From Nocardiopsis sp. (GTDB lineage: Bacteria > Actinomycetota > Actinomycetes > Streptosporangiales > Streptosporangiaceae), in contig JAJKHX010000443.1 in assembly GCA_021154785.1 (NCBI GenBank), positions 1-39,188 of the forward strand: a stretch of 39,188 nucleotides of DNA, read 5' to 3'. The notes under the pieces are model-generated. The model saw only the letters and a program-made list of their open reading frames with translations. It did no database searches and had not been told where the DNA came from. The position numbers and the translations under genes are program-made. Positions 23,738 through 32,172 of the stretch are shown here, piece after piece (within the stretch, counting starts at the first letter, position 1; the number at the start of each line of letters is the position of its first letter).

Positions 23738-25105
23738 ATGCTGATCTTGCTGAGCGACGGGGCCGGGCTGACCTCCCGGCAGGCGGCGACGGTACTGGCG
23801 CGGGCCGGGCACCAGGTCGAGGCGCTGTCCCCGCGCGGGCTGTGCCTGTGCCGGATGACCCGCCACGTGCGGCGGGTGCATGACGTCCCGCCGGTGGGCC
23901 GGGACCCGTTCGGGTGGCTGGACGCGGCGCTCGGCATCGCCGCGCGCCGCGGCGCCGACGTACTGCTGCCGGTCCAGGAGCAGGTCGCGGTGATGGCGCT
24001 GGGCCGGGACCGGATCGAGGCGGCCGGGCTGGCGACCGCGGTGCCGTCCTTCCAGGCGCTGGCGCAGGTCCAGGACAAGGTGTCGGCCCACCGCACGCTG
24101 GCCAGGATCGGGGTACCGCAGCCGCCCGCGGTGATCGCCGCCAGCGCGGCGGAACTGGCCGACGCCGCGGCCCGGCTGGCGGCGGGCGGCGAGGGGACGC
24201 CGCTGAGGCTGCCGGCGTTCGCCAAGACGCCGGTCGGGACCGCGTCGGCGGGGGTGCGGCGGGTGAGCTCACCGGAGGAACTGCGGCGGCTCGCGGCGGA
24301 CTGGGACGGGCAGGACGCGTTCGGCCAGGGGGGCGTGCTGGTGCAGCAGCCGGTGGCCGGGCCGCTGGTCATGGTCCAGTCGGTGTTCGCCGGCGGCGAG
24401 CTGGTCGCGTTCGGAGCCTGCGAGCGGGTCCGCGAGGGCTCCGCGGGCGGATCCAGCCACAAGCTCGGGCGGCCGTGGCCGCAGGCACGTGAGCACCTGG
24501 CCCGGCTGGGCGCGGCCCTGGGCTGGCACGGCGCGCTGTCGGCCGACGTCATCGACGGCCCGGACGGCCCGATGTTCATCGACATCAACCCGCGCCTGGT
24601 CGAGCCGGCCAACGCGCTGGCCTGCGGCGTGGACCTGACCGGGGCGCTGGTCGAGGTGGCCATGGCGGGGCCGGCCCAGGCATCGGCAGCAGGGCCAGGC
24701 ACGGTACGACCGCAGCCGGACGGGGCGCCCGGGGCGCGGACCCACCAGCTGCTGCTGGCGGTGCTCGGGGCGGCGCAGGGAGGGCGGCGCCGGGACGTGG
24801 CCCGCGAGCTGGCCGACGCCGCGCGGCGACGCGGGACCTACCGGGACAGCCAGGAGGAGCTGACGCCGGGCGGCGGCGACCTGCTGGCTCCGGTTCCCGT
24901 CGCGGTCGCGGCGCTGGCCACGCTGATCTCGCCGCCGGCCTGGCGGTGGTTCGTGGGCGGCAGCGCCGGGGCGTACTCGCTGACCCCGGCCGCGTGGGGT
25001 GAGCTGACCGCGACGGCCCGGGCGCTGGTCGCGCCCGGGCCGCAGGCGGGCCGGAGGGGAGGTCATCCCGGCCGGCCCGGGGATCAGGAAATCAGCCTCC
25101 GCTGA
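23738..25105 (+). CDS. Orphan ATP-grasp ligase
   Basis: GGAGG lies 7-8 nt before ATG 23738; the product has 455 residues. Residues 1-110 form a pre-ATP-grasp domain. VQDKVSAHRTLARIGVPQPP (111-130) begins the ATP-grasp fold, FAKTPVGTASAGV holds the phosphate-contacting lysine, and LSADVIDGPDGPMFIDINPR (267-286) gives the Mg-binding Asp270, Asp282 and Asn284. It resembles carbamoyl-phosphate-synthase-type ligases that join a carboxylate to an amine via an acyl phosphate. A roughly 150-residue C-terminal part is not recognisable. No peptide precursor or partner ligase is nearby. It overlaps the convergent binding-protein gene by 14 bp. Confidence 0.85.
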   Translation: MLILLSDGAGLTSRQAATVLARAGHQVEALSPRGLCLCRMTRHVRRVHDVPPVGRDPFGWLDAALGIAARRGADVLLPVQEQVAVMALGRDRIEAAGLATAVPSFQALAQVQDKVSAHRTLARIGVPQPPAVIAASAAELADAAARLAAGGEGTPLRLPAFAKTPVGTASAGVRRVSSPEELRRLAADWDGQDAFGQGGVLVQQPVAGPLVMVQSVFAGGELVAFGACERVREGSAGGSSHKLGRPWPQAREHLARLGAALGWHGALSADVIDGPDGPMFIDINPRLVEPANALACGVDLTGALVEVAMAGPAQASAAGPGTVRPQPDGAPGARTHQLLLAVLGAAQGGRRRDVARELADAARRRGTYRDSQEELTPGGGDLLAPVPVAVAALATLISPPAWRWFVGGSAGAYSLTPAAWGELTATARALVAPGPQAGRRGGHPGRPGDQEISLR

Positions 25106-26396
25106 CCTGCTGGACTCCGGATATCGTGCCCTGCGCGGTCTGCAAGGCCGAGTTCACCGACGAGGTGCCGGTGATCGCGGACTGGATCGCGGTCCAGATG
25201 GCCTGCGACACCTTCGGGTAGTTGGCGCCGTACTCCGTGGTCCGCGGCCGGGCGGTCTGGGTCTCCTTGGCGAAGACGGTGTACTCAGGCCCGCCCTTGA
25301 GCACCTGGTCGGTCACCGCGGGCTTGGTCGGCAGGTAGTACATGAGCGAGGTGACGTGCGTCATCACGTCCGGCTGCTGCATACCCTGCACCCACTCCCA
25401 GGCGAGCTTCTGCTGCTCGGTGGAGCCGCCGGCGCCCATGTCGACGGTCTCCCCGCCGAGCGGCGCGATCACAGTCTGGCCGGCCTTGTCGGTGGGAATG
25501 GGCACGATCCCGTACTGGTCGTTGTACTTCCAGCCCTTGGCGTTGAGGTCGGGGAAGATCCACGGGCCGTTGACCATCATCGCGGCGCGCCCCTGCGTGA
25601 ACTGCTGGGTCAGGTCGGGGGATTGCCCCCAGTTCAGCACGGACTTGGAGGCCGAGCCGTCCTTGACCATGTTGACCCACAGCTGCAGGGCCGACGCGAA
25701 CGAGGGCGTGTCCACCTTGGTCAGGCTGGCCCCGTTGCTCCAGAAGAACGGCTCGAGCTGCCAGGTCGACTGCTCGTCGGCGGTCGCGTCGAAGGCCATC
25801 CCGTAGACCGGGGGCTTGGTCAGCTTCTTGGCGTCGGCGGCCAGTTCGTCCCAGGTCGCGGGCGGCTGGAGGCCAGCTGCCTTGAGCATCGCCTTGTTGT
25901 AGAACAGGCCCACCGAGTTCGTGCCGATCGGGTAGCAGTACTGCTTGCCCTGGTAGGTACACTCCTTGATCGCGCCGGGGTAGTAGCCGCTGGTGGTGAA
26001 CCCGGGCAGGTCGTTGAACGCGCGCAACTGGCCGGTGGCCGCGACCTGAGCCACGTTCGGGTTGTCGAGCAGGACGAGGCTCGGCATGTCGCCGGCGCTC
26101 GCGTCCTGCAGGACCTTGGTGATCAGGTTCGCGAAGGCGACCGCCGTCCGCTTCACGGTGACGCCGGGGTGCTCCTGCTCGAACTTCTTGTTGTACCAGT
26201 TCAGTGCGGTGTTGCCGCCGCTCGAGGTGAAGTAGTCGAGCTCGGTGATGGTGGTCTTGCCGTTGCTGCTCTCGCCTCCGCTGCTGCCCGACGAGGAGCA
26301 GCCCGCGGCGGCCAGGGCCAGCACGACCCCGCCGGCCGCGGCGAGACGCCACCGGGCTCTGCGTCTAGACGGCTTTCCTACCGTGAAGGCCCGCAT
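25092..26396 (-). CDS. Sugar ABC transporter substrate-binding lipoprotein
   Basis: The 434-residue protein has an Arg-rich N-terminus, a hydrophobic core and the lipobox LAAAGC with Cys33 as the lipid anchor. A Ser/Gly linker and a type 1 extracellular solute-binding domain follow (ITELDYFTSSGGNTALNWYN, NSVGLFYNKAMLKAAGLQPP, GRAAMMVNGPWIFPDL, all usual for oligosaccharide binders). It would catch a sugar outside the membrane and deliver it to the two permeases encoded upstream. GGAGGA precedes ATG 26396. It is last in the operon, an uncommon position for the binding protein. Confidence 0.94.
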   Translation of the reverse strand: MRAFTVGKPSRRRARWRLAAAGGVVLALAAAGCSSSGSSGGESSNGKTTITELDYFTSSGGNTALNWYNKKFEQEHPGVTVKRTAVAFANLITKVLQDASAGDMPSLVLLDNPNVAQVAATGQLRAFNDLPGFTTSGYYPGAIKECTYQGKQYCYPIGTNSVGLFYNKAMLKAAGLQPPATWDELAADAKKLTKPPVYGMAFDATADEQSTWQLEPFFWSNGASLTKVDTPSFASALQLWVNMVKDGSASKSVLNWGQSPDLTQQFTQGRAAMMVNGPWIFPDLNAKGWKYNDQYGIVPIPTDKAGQTVIAPLGGETVDMGAGGSTEQQKLAWEWVQGMQQPDVMTHVTSLMYYLPTKPAVTDQVLKGGPEYTVFAKETQTARPRTTEYGANYPKVSQAIWTAIQSAITGTSSVNSALQTAQGTISGVQQVSGG

Positions 26397-26451
26397 GATT
26401 CCTCCAGATTTTCTGCATTTTCTGCGCTGGCCGGCCGCAGGGAGCGGCGGC

Positions 26452-27279
26452 TTATCCTTTGACTGAACCGACGGTGAGGCCGGCCGCGATATATCGCTGG
26501 GCGGCGATGAGCATCATGGCCGCGGGGAGAATGGCGAAGACGGCGAGCGCCATCGCCGCGCCCAGGTTCTGGGAGAACACTCCGATGTAGTTATAGATGC
26601 TGAGGGTGATCGGCTGGAGCGTGCTCCCGTTCAGCAGAGTGAGCGCGAAGATGAAGTCACCCCAGCCGTTGAGGAAGGCGAAGAGCGCGACCGTGATGAT
26701 GGCCGACCGGCTCATCGGCAGGACGATCCGGACGAACGTGCCCCATTCGGTAGCGCCGTCCACCCGCGCGGCCTGCAGCACGTCGGTCGGCAGGCCGAGC
26801 ATGAAGGCGCGCATGACCAGGATGCTGAACGGGACCGCGTAGCTCGCGTCGGCCAAGATCAGGCCCGGGTAGGAGTTCAGCAGGTGGAGCTTGTGGTACA
26901 CGACGAACAGGCTGTTAGCGATCACAATGGACGGCAGGATCTGCGCGACCAGCAGCGACGCGACGACGGCGACGGTCGCCCGGAAGCGGTAGCGGGCCAG
27001 CGCGTGCGCGGCGGGCAGCGCGATGGCCAGCGTGAGGAGCGCGGTGGCGAGGCCGATGATCAGGCTGCTGAGGATGTGGCCGCCCTGGGTCGAGATGACC
27101 GTCCGGTAGTTGGCCAGCGTCGGCGTGGGCGGGAAGAAGTTGTAGTGCGAGCCCAGCAGCTGGTCGTTGTTCTCGAACGAGCCGACAATGACGGCGTAGA
27201 CCGGGAAGAGCAGGATCGCCAGGGCGATCAGCGCCGTAATCCCGGCGATGGCCGCGGTGAACCTTCGCTGCATGCCCAT
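26452..27279 (-). CDS. Sugar ABC transporter permease, MalG type
   Basis: The 275-residue protein has six predicted membrane helices and the EAA loop LQAARVDGATEWGTFVRIVLP, which docks on the ATPase; the first helix, FPVYAVIVGSFENNDQLLGS, is typical of MalG-like (CUT1) subunits. It pairs with the MalF-type subunit encoded just upstream, whose stop lies 1 bp from this ATG (27279). No ATPase gene is present; in actinomycetes a shared MsiK-type ATPase usually serves such importers. Confidence 0.94.
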   Translation of the reverse strand: MGMQRRFTAAIAGITALIALAILLFPVYAVIVGSFENNDQLLGSHYNFFPPTPTLANYRTVISTQGGHILSSLIIGLATALLTLAIALPAAHALARYRFRATVAVVASLLVAQILPSIVIANSLFVVYHKLHLLNSYPGLILADASYAVPFSILVMRAFMLGLPTDVLQAARVDGATEWGTFVRIVLPMSRSAIITVALFAFLNGWGDFIFALTLLNGSTLQPITLSIYNYIGVFSQNLGAAMALAVFAILPAAMMLIAAQRYIAAGLTVGSVKG

Positions 27280-27280
27280 G

Positions 27281-28255
27281 TCACGCCTGCCTCAGTGAAT
27301 CGCGGTTGAGCCTGATGTATACCGGTGCGACCAGCAGGGCGATGATGAGCAGCACGGTGTTGAGGGCGGCGCCGGCGCCGTAGTCGAACTGCTGGAAGGA
27401 CAGGTTATAGGCCCAGGTGGCGATCAGCTGGGTGGAGTTGGCGGGACCGCCCTGGGTCAGGCTGATGACGATGTCGAAGACCTTGACCGTGAACACGAAG
27501 CCGAGGACGAAGGTGACCTCGATGACCGGCCGGATGACCGGCAGCGTGACCCGGACCAGGCGCTGCCAGGGGCTCGCGCCGTCGATCATCGCCGCCTCCT
27601 TGAGCTCGGGTGGCACGTCTTGCAGGGCGCTGAACAGCAGCACGGTGAAGAACGGCACGCCGAGCCAGATGTTGGTGATGAGCACGGTCACGTAGGCCCA
27701 GCCGGGCGACAGCAGGTACCCGATGGGCGCGTGGATCAGGTGCACGTCCAGCAGGATCTGGTTGATCGCCCCCGCCTCGAGCTGGAACAGGAACCGGAAG
27801 ATGAAGCCGGTGACCAGGAACGGCAGCAGCCAGGGCACGATGACCAGCGAGCGGGCCAGCTTGTTCAGCGGGAACCTGAGGCTGAACAGCAGCGCCAGGC
27901 CGAAGCCGATGAGGAACTGGAAGAGCAGCGACAGCACGGTGAACGACAGGGTCCGGATCAGGGCGCTCTGCGTGATCGAGTTCAGCAGGGTGACCTTGTA
28001 GTTGGACAGCCCCGCCCACGGCGCGAACAGGCTGGCGATGGTGGCCGGCGTGGTCTGCTCGAAGGACAGGATCAGGTTGTACAGGACCGGCACCACGAAC
28101 GCGAACAGGACGTAAAGCCCGGCCGGGAGCAGGAACGCCAGCCGGGCGGTCCGGCGGTAGCGCGCCCGGCGGTCACGGCCGGCCGCGCCGGGCCGCCCGG
28201 CCGGGCTGGCCGGGCGCGGCGGCTCGGTCCGGACACTGGGGGCAGCCGGGTTCAA
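27281..28255 (-). CDS. Sugar ABC transporter permease, MalF type
   Basis: The 324-residue protein starts with a Pro/Arg-rich cytoplasmic tail, then six membrane helices beginning AFLLPAGLYVLFAFVVPVLY. The EAA loop is KEAAMIDGASPWQRLVRVTL, characteristic of CUT1 MalF-like subunits. The start is TTG 28255, which overlaps the GH31 stop as TTGA, so translation is coupled to the glycosidase. The tight coupling indicates that the imported sugar is the substrate of that enzyme. Confidence 0.94.
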   Translation of the reverse strand: MNPAAPSVRTEPPRPASPAGRPGAAGRDRRARYRRTARLAFLLPAGLYVLFAFVVPVLYNLILSFEQTTPATIASLFAPWAGLSNYKVTLLNSITQSALIRTLSFTVLSLLFQFLIGFGLALLFSLRFPLNKLARSLVIVPWLLPFLVTGFIFRFLFQLEAGAINQILLDVHLIHAPIGYLLSPGWAYVTVLITNIWLGVPFFTVLLFSALQDVPPELKEAAMIDGASPWQRLVRVTLPVIRPVIEVTFVLGFVFTVKVFDIVISLTQGGPANSTQLIATWAYNLSFQQFDYGAGAALNTVLLIIALLVAPVYIRLNRDSLRQA

Positions 28256-30270
28256 GCCGATTCACCCCCAGCGGAGCTGATAGAACCGAGCGGGCCGAAC
28301 GGGCTGACGTTCCCGCGCACGTACACCGGGATCAGCTCGAGCGGGGCCGGCGCGGTGATGCGGCGCCCGCCCTCGACTGGTTCCCCGGTCCAGGCGTCTC
28401 GCCACGATCCCGGCGGCAGGTACAGTTCCCGTTCCCGGGCGCCCTCGGTGATCACCGGGGCGACCATGATGTCGTCGCCGAACATGAACTGGTCCTCGAC
28501 CTCCCAGCAGGCGGGGTCGGCGGGGAAGTTCAGGAAGAGCGGGCGCATCGGCGGCAGGCCGGTCTCGTGCGCCACCGTCATCTGGTCCATCACGTACGGC
28601 CGCAGCCGTTCCCGCAGGAACATCAGATGCCGGATGATCTCGTATTCGGCATCGCCGAACGCCCATACCTCGTTGGCCGCGCCGGTCTGCTCCGAGCCCA
28701 CCAGGGTGCCCGGCTGGCGGATCCCGTGCAGCCGGAAGACCGGGCAGAACACGCCGAACTGGAACCAGCGCACGATGAGCTCGCGGAACGACGGCGAGTT
28801 GATGTCGCCGCCCTTGAACCCGCCGATGTCGGTGGTCCACCAGGGGATGCCGGACAGGCCGATGTTCAGCCCGGCCGGGATCTGCCGGCGCAGGTCCTCG
28901 AAGGTGGAGTCGATGTCGCCGGACCACACCAGCGCGCCGTACCGCTGGCTGCCGGCCCAGGCGGACCGGCACAGCAGCACGATCTCCTGCTCGCCCTCGG
29001 CCAGCATGCCCTCGTAGAACCCGCGGGCATGCAGCATCGGGTAGGCGTTGCCGACCTCGAGGCCGGGGCCGATGTGGTAGCGGAGGTTGTCCGGCTGATC
29101 GGGCACCAGCTCGGGCTCGCAGGCGTCCAGCCACCAGGTCCTGATGCCGTACTTGAGGTAGTTGCCCCTCACCTTGGACCAGATGTAGTCGCGGGCCCGC
29201 GGGTTGGTGGCGTCGTAGAAGGCCATCGGCACCCGCGCCGTCGAGCCCCGGTCCCAGATGGCCAGCTGCAGGCCGAGGCCGCGCTCGTTCGCCACGAGGA
29301 GCCCGAGGTCCGCCATCTCGGCGTAGTTCTCGCTGGCCGGGTTGACCGTCGGCCAGATGGACACCATCAGCTTGATGCCGAGCTGGTCGAGCTCGGCCAC
29401 CATCGCGGCTGGGTCGGGCCACTCGTCCGGGTCGAACTTCCAGTCGCCCTGGCGGGTCCAGTGGAAGTAGTCGATGACGATGACCGAGACCGGCAGGCCG
29501 CGGCGCTTGTACTCGCGCGCCACCGCCAGCAGCTCGTCCTGGGTCTTGTAGCGGAGCTTGCACTGCCAGAACCCGGACGCCCACTGCGGCAGCAGGGGCG
29601 CGCGCCCGGTGACCCCGGTGTAGGCGCGGACCAGGGCGGCCGGCTCGGCCGCGGCGGTGATCCAGTAGTCCCACTGCCGGGTGGCCTCGGACACCCAGCG
29701 GGTGGCCGTGGTGCCGAGCTCGACCCGGCCGATCCCGGGATGGTTCCACAGGAAACCGTAGCCCCGGCTGGACAGCAGGAACGGGATGGAGACCTCGGTG
29801 TTGCGCTGGATCAGCTCGACGACCGCGCCCTTCTGGTCGAGGCGGCCGTGCTGGTGCTGGCCGAGGCCGTAGAAGCGCTCCCCGTCCCGGGCGCCGAACT
29901 GCACCTCGAACCGGTGCATCCCGCCGGCCGCGGAGGAGTACCGGCGGGTCGGCGGCCCGGTGAAGTGCGGGGTCGTCTCGGCCAGCAGCTCGGTACCGGC
30001 GGCGTCGGTGAACCTGAGCTGGCCCGCGGCCGAGATCTCGGCGGTCAGGCCGCCGTTGGTGAGGCGCGCCGATCCGTCGCCGATCTCGATCGGGCCGCCG
30101 GCTCCGGTCGCTGGTGAGCCGGGCACGAGCGCGCCGGGCTGGTCGTCGCGGATCTTCTCCCACAGCGTCCCGCGGACCCGGAGGCTATCCGGGCCCCACG
30201 GCTCGATGCGGACGGTCTCGTGCCCGCCCCGCCACTCGAGGGCCTGGTCATCACGCGTGAAGACACCCAT
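28252..30270 (-). CDS. GH31-family alpha-glycosidase
   Basis: The 672-residue protein matches glycoside hydrolase family 31: an N-terminal beta-sandwich with RFYGLGQHQHGRLDQKG, then the barrel with LPVSVIVIDYFHW, the nucleophile Asp382 in TWWLDACEPE, and the acid/base Asp452 in VWSGDIDSTFEDL. The family cleaves alpha-glucosides, alpha-xylosides and related sugars; the nucleophile context is not that of classical maltases, so an alpha-xylosidase or another alpha-glycosidase is possible. No signal peptide is seen, so it acts in the cytosol on imported sugar. ATG 30270 is chosen because GGAGAG precedes it and the promoter lies at 30320-30349; the longer reading to 30342 would start upstream of the -10 box. 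Confidence 0.9.
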   Translation of the reverse strand: MGVFTRDDQALEWRGGHETVRIEPWGPDSLRVRGTLWEKIRDDQPGALVPGSPATGAGGPIEIGDGSARLTNGGLTAEISAAGQLRFTDAAGTELLAETTPHFTGPPTRRYSSAAGGMHRFEVQFGARDGERFYGLGQHQHGRLDQKGAVVELIQRNTEVSIPFLLSSRGYGFLWNHPGIGRVELGTTATRWVSEATRQWDYWITAAAEPAALVRAYTGVTGRAPLLPQWASGFWQCKLRYKTQDELLAVAREYKRRGLPVSVIVIDYFHWTRQGDWKFDPDEWPDPAAMVAELDQLGIKLMVSIWPTVNPASENYAEMADLGLLVANERGLGLQLAIWDRGSTARVPMAFYDATNPRARDYIWSKVRGNYLKYGIRTWWLDACEPELVPDQPDNLRYHIGPGLEVGNAYPMLHARGFYEGMLAEGEQEIVLLCRSAWAGSQRYGALVWSGDIDSTFEDLRRQIPAGLNIGLSGIPWWTTDIGGFKGGDINSPSFRELIVRWFQFGVFCPVFRLHGIRQPGTLVGSEQTGAANEVWAFGDAEYEIIRHLMFLRERLRPYVMDQMTVAHETGLPPMRPLFLNFPADPACWEVEDQFMFGDDIMVAPVITEGARERELYLPPGSWRDAWTGEPVEGGRRITAPAPLELIPVYVRGNVSPFGPLGSISSAGGESA

Positions 30271-30319
30271 GTCCCACAGCTCTCCATCGGGCCGTTTAGG
30301 CAAGGCTTTTCCAAACCGG

Positions 30320-30349
30320 ATGCTAGAACCGATTCGTTCCAAGCGTCAA
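30320..30349 (-). promoter_or_regulatory. GH31-operon promoter with LacI-type operator in the spacer
   Basis: On the minus strand TTGACG (30349-30344) and TAGCAT (30325-30320) are 18 bp apart. The spacer contains GAACGAATCGGTTC (30339-30326), an imperfect palindrome with GAAC/GTTC ends like LacI-family operators. TGCTAGA (30321-30327) and TCTAGCA (30352-30358) form a wider inverted repeat around it. A bound repressor would exclude RNA polymerase. Confidence 0.6.
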
Positions 30350-30404
30350 GGTCTAGCAGCACTTTTCAGTAGATGAGGTGTTGCGACAGAGTACGAAAGG
30401 AAAC

Positions 30405-30434
30405 TTCACAAACGACCTTTTCCTCACCTATACT
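30405..30434 (+). promoter_or_regulatory. Promoter of the LacI-family gene
   Basis: TTCACA (30405-30410) and TATACT (30429-30434), 18 bp apart, form a near-consensus sigma70 promoter. The transcript would start near 30441, leaving a leader of about 85 nt before ATG 30526. AGGAAA (30398-30403) and TTTCCT (30418-30423) form a small inverted repeat around the -35. Confidence 0.55.
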
Positions 30435-30525
30435 CAGGCGATCAGATCGCCCGCGAGCAGCCAGGCCCGGTGCTGACGAACAGTGCTGACCAACAGGGGC
30501 CTTCGACCAGAGGGAGGCGACCGCG

Positions 30526-31554
30526 ATGCCTCCTGGCAAGTCTCCTGCGACCATCAGCGACGTGGCCCGCCTGGCGGGCGTGTCGCCGGGCACGGTGTCC
30601 AAGGCGCTCAACGGGCGCGGCGCCCTGTCGCACGGCACCATCGCGCGCATCCAGCAGGCCGCCGAGCAGCTCGGCTACCAGCCGAACGCGCTGGCCCGCG
30701 GGCTGCTGGCCGGCCGCACCTTCACGGTCGGGCTGATCACCACCGACAGCTTCGGCCGGTTCAGCATCCCGGTGATGCAGGGCGCCGAGGACGCGCTCGG
30801 CCCCGGGCGCATCTCCGTCTTCCTGTGCGACAGCCGGGACGACCAGATCCGGGAGCAGCACTACCTGCGTACCCTGCTCGAGCGCCGGGTCGACGGCATC
30901 ATCGTGACCGGCCGCCGCCAGGACCCGCGCGAGCCGATCGGCAGCGACATACCGGTCCCGGTCGTCTACGCGATGACCTCGTCCACCGACCCCGCCGACC
31001 TGTCGCTGGTCCCCGACGACGCCGAGGGCGGCGCCGACGCGGTGCGGCACCTGCTCAGCACCGGGCGCACCAAGATCGGTCACGTGACCGGCCCGCGCTC
31101 GTTCCTGGCCTCCCGGCTGCGGACCCAGGGCGCGGAGGAGACGCTGGCCGCGGCCGGGCTCGAGCTGGCCACGGGCGGGCCGCTGTACGGCGAGTGGACC
31201 GAGGAATGGGGCCGCCAGGCCACCGACGCCCTGCTCCGCGCCGCCCCCGACCTGGACGCGATCTTCTGCGGCAACGACCAGATCGCCCGGGGCGTGGCCG
31301 ACGCCGTGCGCGAGGCGGGCCGGCGGGTGCCCGAGGACATCGCGCTGGTCGGCTTCGACAACTGGGAGGTCATCGCGGCTGCCTGCCGGCCCCCGCTGAC
31401 CACGGTGGACATGAACCTGCGGGAGCTGGGCCGGATCGCGGGCGAGGAACTGCTGGCGGCCATCGACGGCCACCCGAGCGCGGGCATCCGGCGGCTGCCG
31501 TGCACGCTGGTGCTGCGGGAATCGAGCCGTCCGCGGCATGCTGCCCGGACCTAG
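30526..31554 (+). CDS. LacI-family transcriptional regulator of the GH31/ABC operon
   Basis: The 342-residue protein starts with a LacI HTH, ATISDVARLAGVSPGTVSKA (8-27), and the hinge helix NALARGLLAGRT. The periplasmic-binding-protein-like domain follows (VGLITTDSFGRFSIPVMQGA, DAIFCGNDQIARGVADA, LVGFDNWEVIAAACRPPLTT). It should repress the divergent glycosidase/transport operon and release DNA on binding the sugar or a product. GAGGGAGG precedes ATG 30526. The 255 bp between it and the GH31 gene hold the promoters and operator listed separately. Confidence 0.93.
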   Translation: MPPGKSPATISDVARLAGVSPGTVSKALNGRGALSHGTIARIQQAAEQLGYQPNALARGLLAGRTFTVGLITTDSFGRFSIPVMQGAEDALGPGRISVFLCDSRDDQIREQHYLRTLLERRVDGIIVTGRRQDPREPIGSDIPVPVVYAMTSSTDPADLSLVPDDAEGGADAVRHLLSTGRTKIGHVTGPRSFLASRLRTQGAEETLAAAGLELATGGPLYGEWTEEWGRQATDALLRAAPDLDAIFCGNDQIARGVADAVREAGRRVPEDIALVGFDNWEVIAAACRPPLTTVDMNLRELGRIAGEELLAAIDGHPSAGIRRLPCTLVLRESSRPRHAART

Positions 31555-31645
31555 GGCCGCCCGCACGTAGGCACGCACGGACCGGTGCGGGATGACCAGC
31601 CCCGGTGACGCTGGCCGGGCCCGGGACGCTGGCGGCGACCGGGGC

Positions 31646-31683
31646 GGCGCCGTTATCGGGCGCCGTTATCCGGCGCCGTTACT
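31646..31683. repeat. Three tandem 13-bp repeats
   Basis: GGCGCCGTTATC occurs at 31646-31657 and 31659-31670, and as GGCGCCGTTACT at 31672-31683. The last copy contains the TAA stop of the DUF2237 gene (31679-31681, minus strand). The unit includes the palindrome GGCGCC. The repeats lie in the 124-bp gap between two converging genes and may help end transcription, or be simple slippage. Confidence 0.6.
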
Positions 31684-32071
31684 CATCGAGGGCGGCGGCG
31701 TCGGCGGGGACGTCGACGGAGTACTGCCGCAGGATTTCCAGCGGGACGATCTCGAGCGCGCGCTCGTGGGTCGAGGCCAGCACCACCGGGGCGGCGGCAC
31801 CGTCCTTGTGCGCCTGCAGCCAGTTGGCCGCGGTCACGCACCACCGGTCGCCCGGTACCAGCCCGGGGAACCGGAACTGGGGCATCGGCGTGGCCAGGTC
31901 ATTGCCGATCCGGCGCTGGTGCTCGAGGAACTCCGACGTCACCACCGCGCAGATGGTGTGGCTGCCCAGGTCGTCCGGGCCGGTCATGCAGTACCCGTCC
32001 CGGTAGAAGCCGGTGAGCGGATCGGTGCCACATGACTCGAGCTCGCCGCCGAGCACATTACGGTCGCTCAT
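31679..32071 (-). CDS. DUF2237 family protein
   Basis: The 130-residue protein matches DUF2237 (PF09996) along its length, beginning NVLGGELESCGTDPLTGFYR, then DGYCMTGPDDLGSHTICAVV and GDRWCVTAANWLQA. Conserved Cys and Asp residues are kept, but the function of the family is unknown. ATG 32071 gives the usual MSDRNVLGG start. It is divergent from the Rieske oxygenase gene with 84 bp between; the operator there lies at the far side, so this gene may be expressed independently. Confidence 0.9.
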   Translation of the reverse strand: MSDRNVLGGELESCGTDPLTGFYRDGYCMTGPDDLGSHTICAVVTSEFLEHQRRIGNDLATPMPQFRFPGLVPGDRWCVTAANWLQAHKDGAAAPVVLASTHERALEIVPLEILRQYSVDVPADAAALDE

Positions 32072-32119
32072 GCATTGCAGTATCCGCACCGTGACCGCCG
32101 GTCCGCAAGATCACGTGCC

Positions 32120-32172
32120 TGGACAGGTCCCGGCGGGGCGTTTAGTCTTGACTGTATGGTCAGTCAAGACTA
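32120..32172 (+). promoter_or_regulatory. Leaderless Rieske promoter with a 12-bp-arm operator spanning the start codon
   Basis: TGGACA (32120-32125) and TAGTCT (32143-32148) are 17 bp apart, and the -10 ends 7 nt before ATG 32156. TAGTCTTGACTG (32143-32154) and CAGTCAAGACTA (32161-32172) are perfect complements; the 6-bp spacer contains the ATG. The inner 20 bp, TTGACTGTATGGTCAGTCAA (32148-32167), reappears with three changes at 35081-35100. A bound regulator would cover the -10, the transcription start and the first codons. Confidence 0.8.

Noticed and set aside
23738-25105. ATP-grasp gene as part of a RiPP (graspetide) or lantibiotic cluster
   Set aside because: No short precursor gene with a repeated core, no methyltransferase and no transporter lies next to it; the fold is nearer to carbamoyl-phosphate-synthase-type ligases.
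28262-30163. 633-codon open frame on the same strand as the GH31 gene but in another frame
   Set aside because: It lacks any family motif, is rich in Arg, Ala, Gly and Pro, and exists because GC-rich codons leave other frames open. The GH31 frame has both catalytic aspartates.
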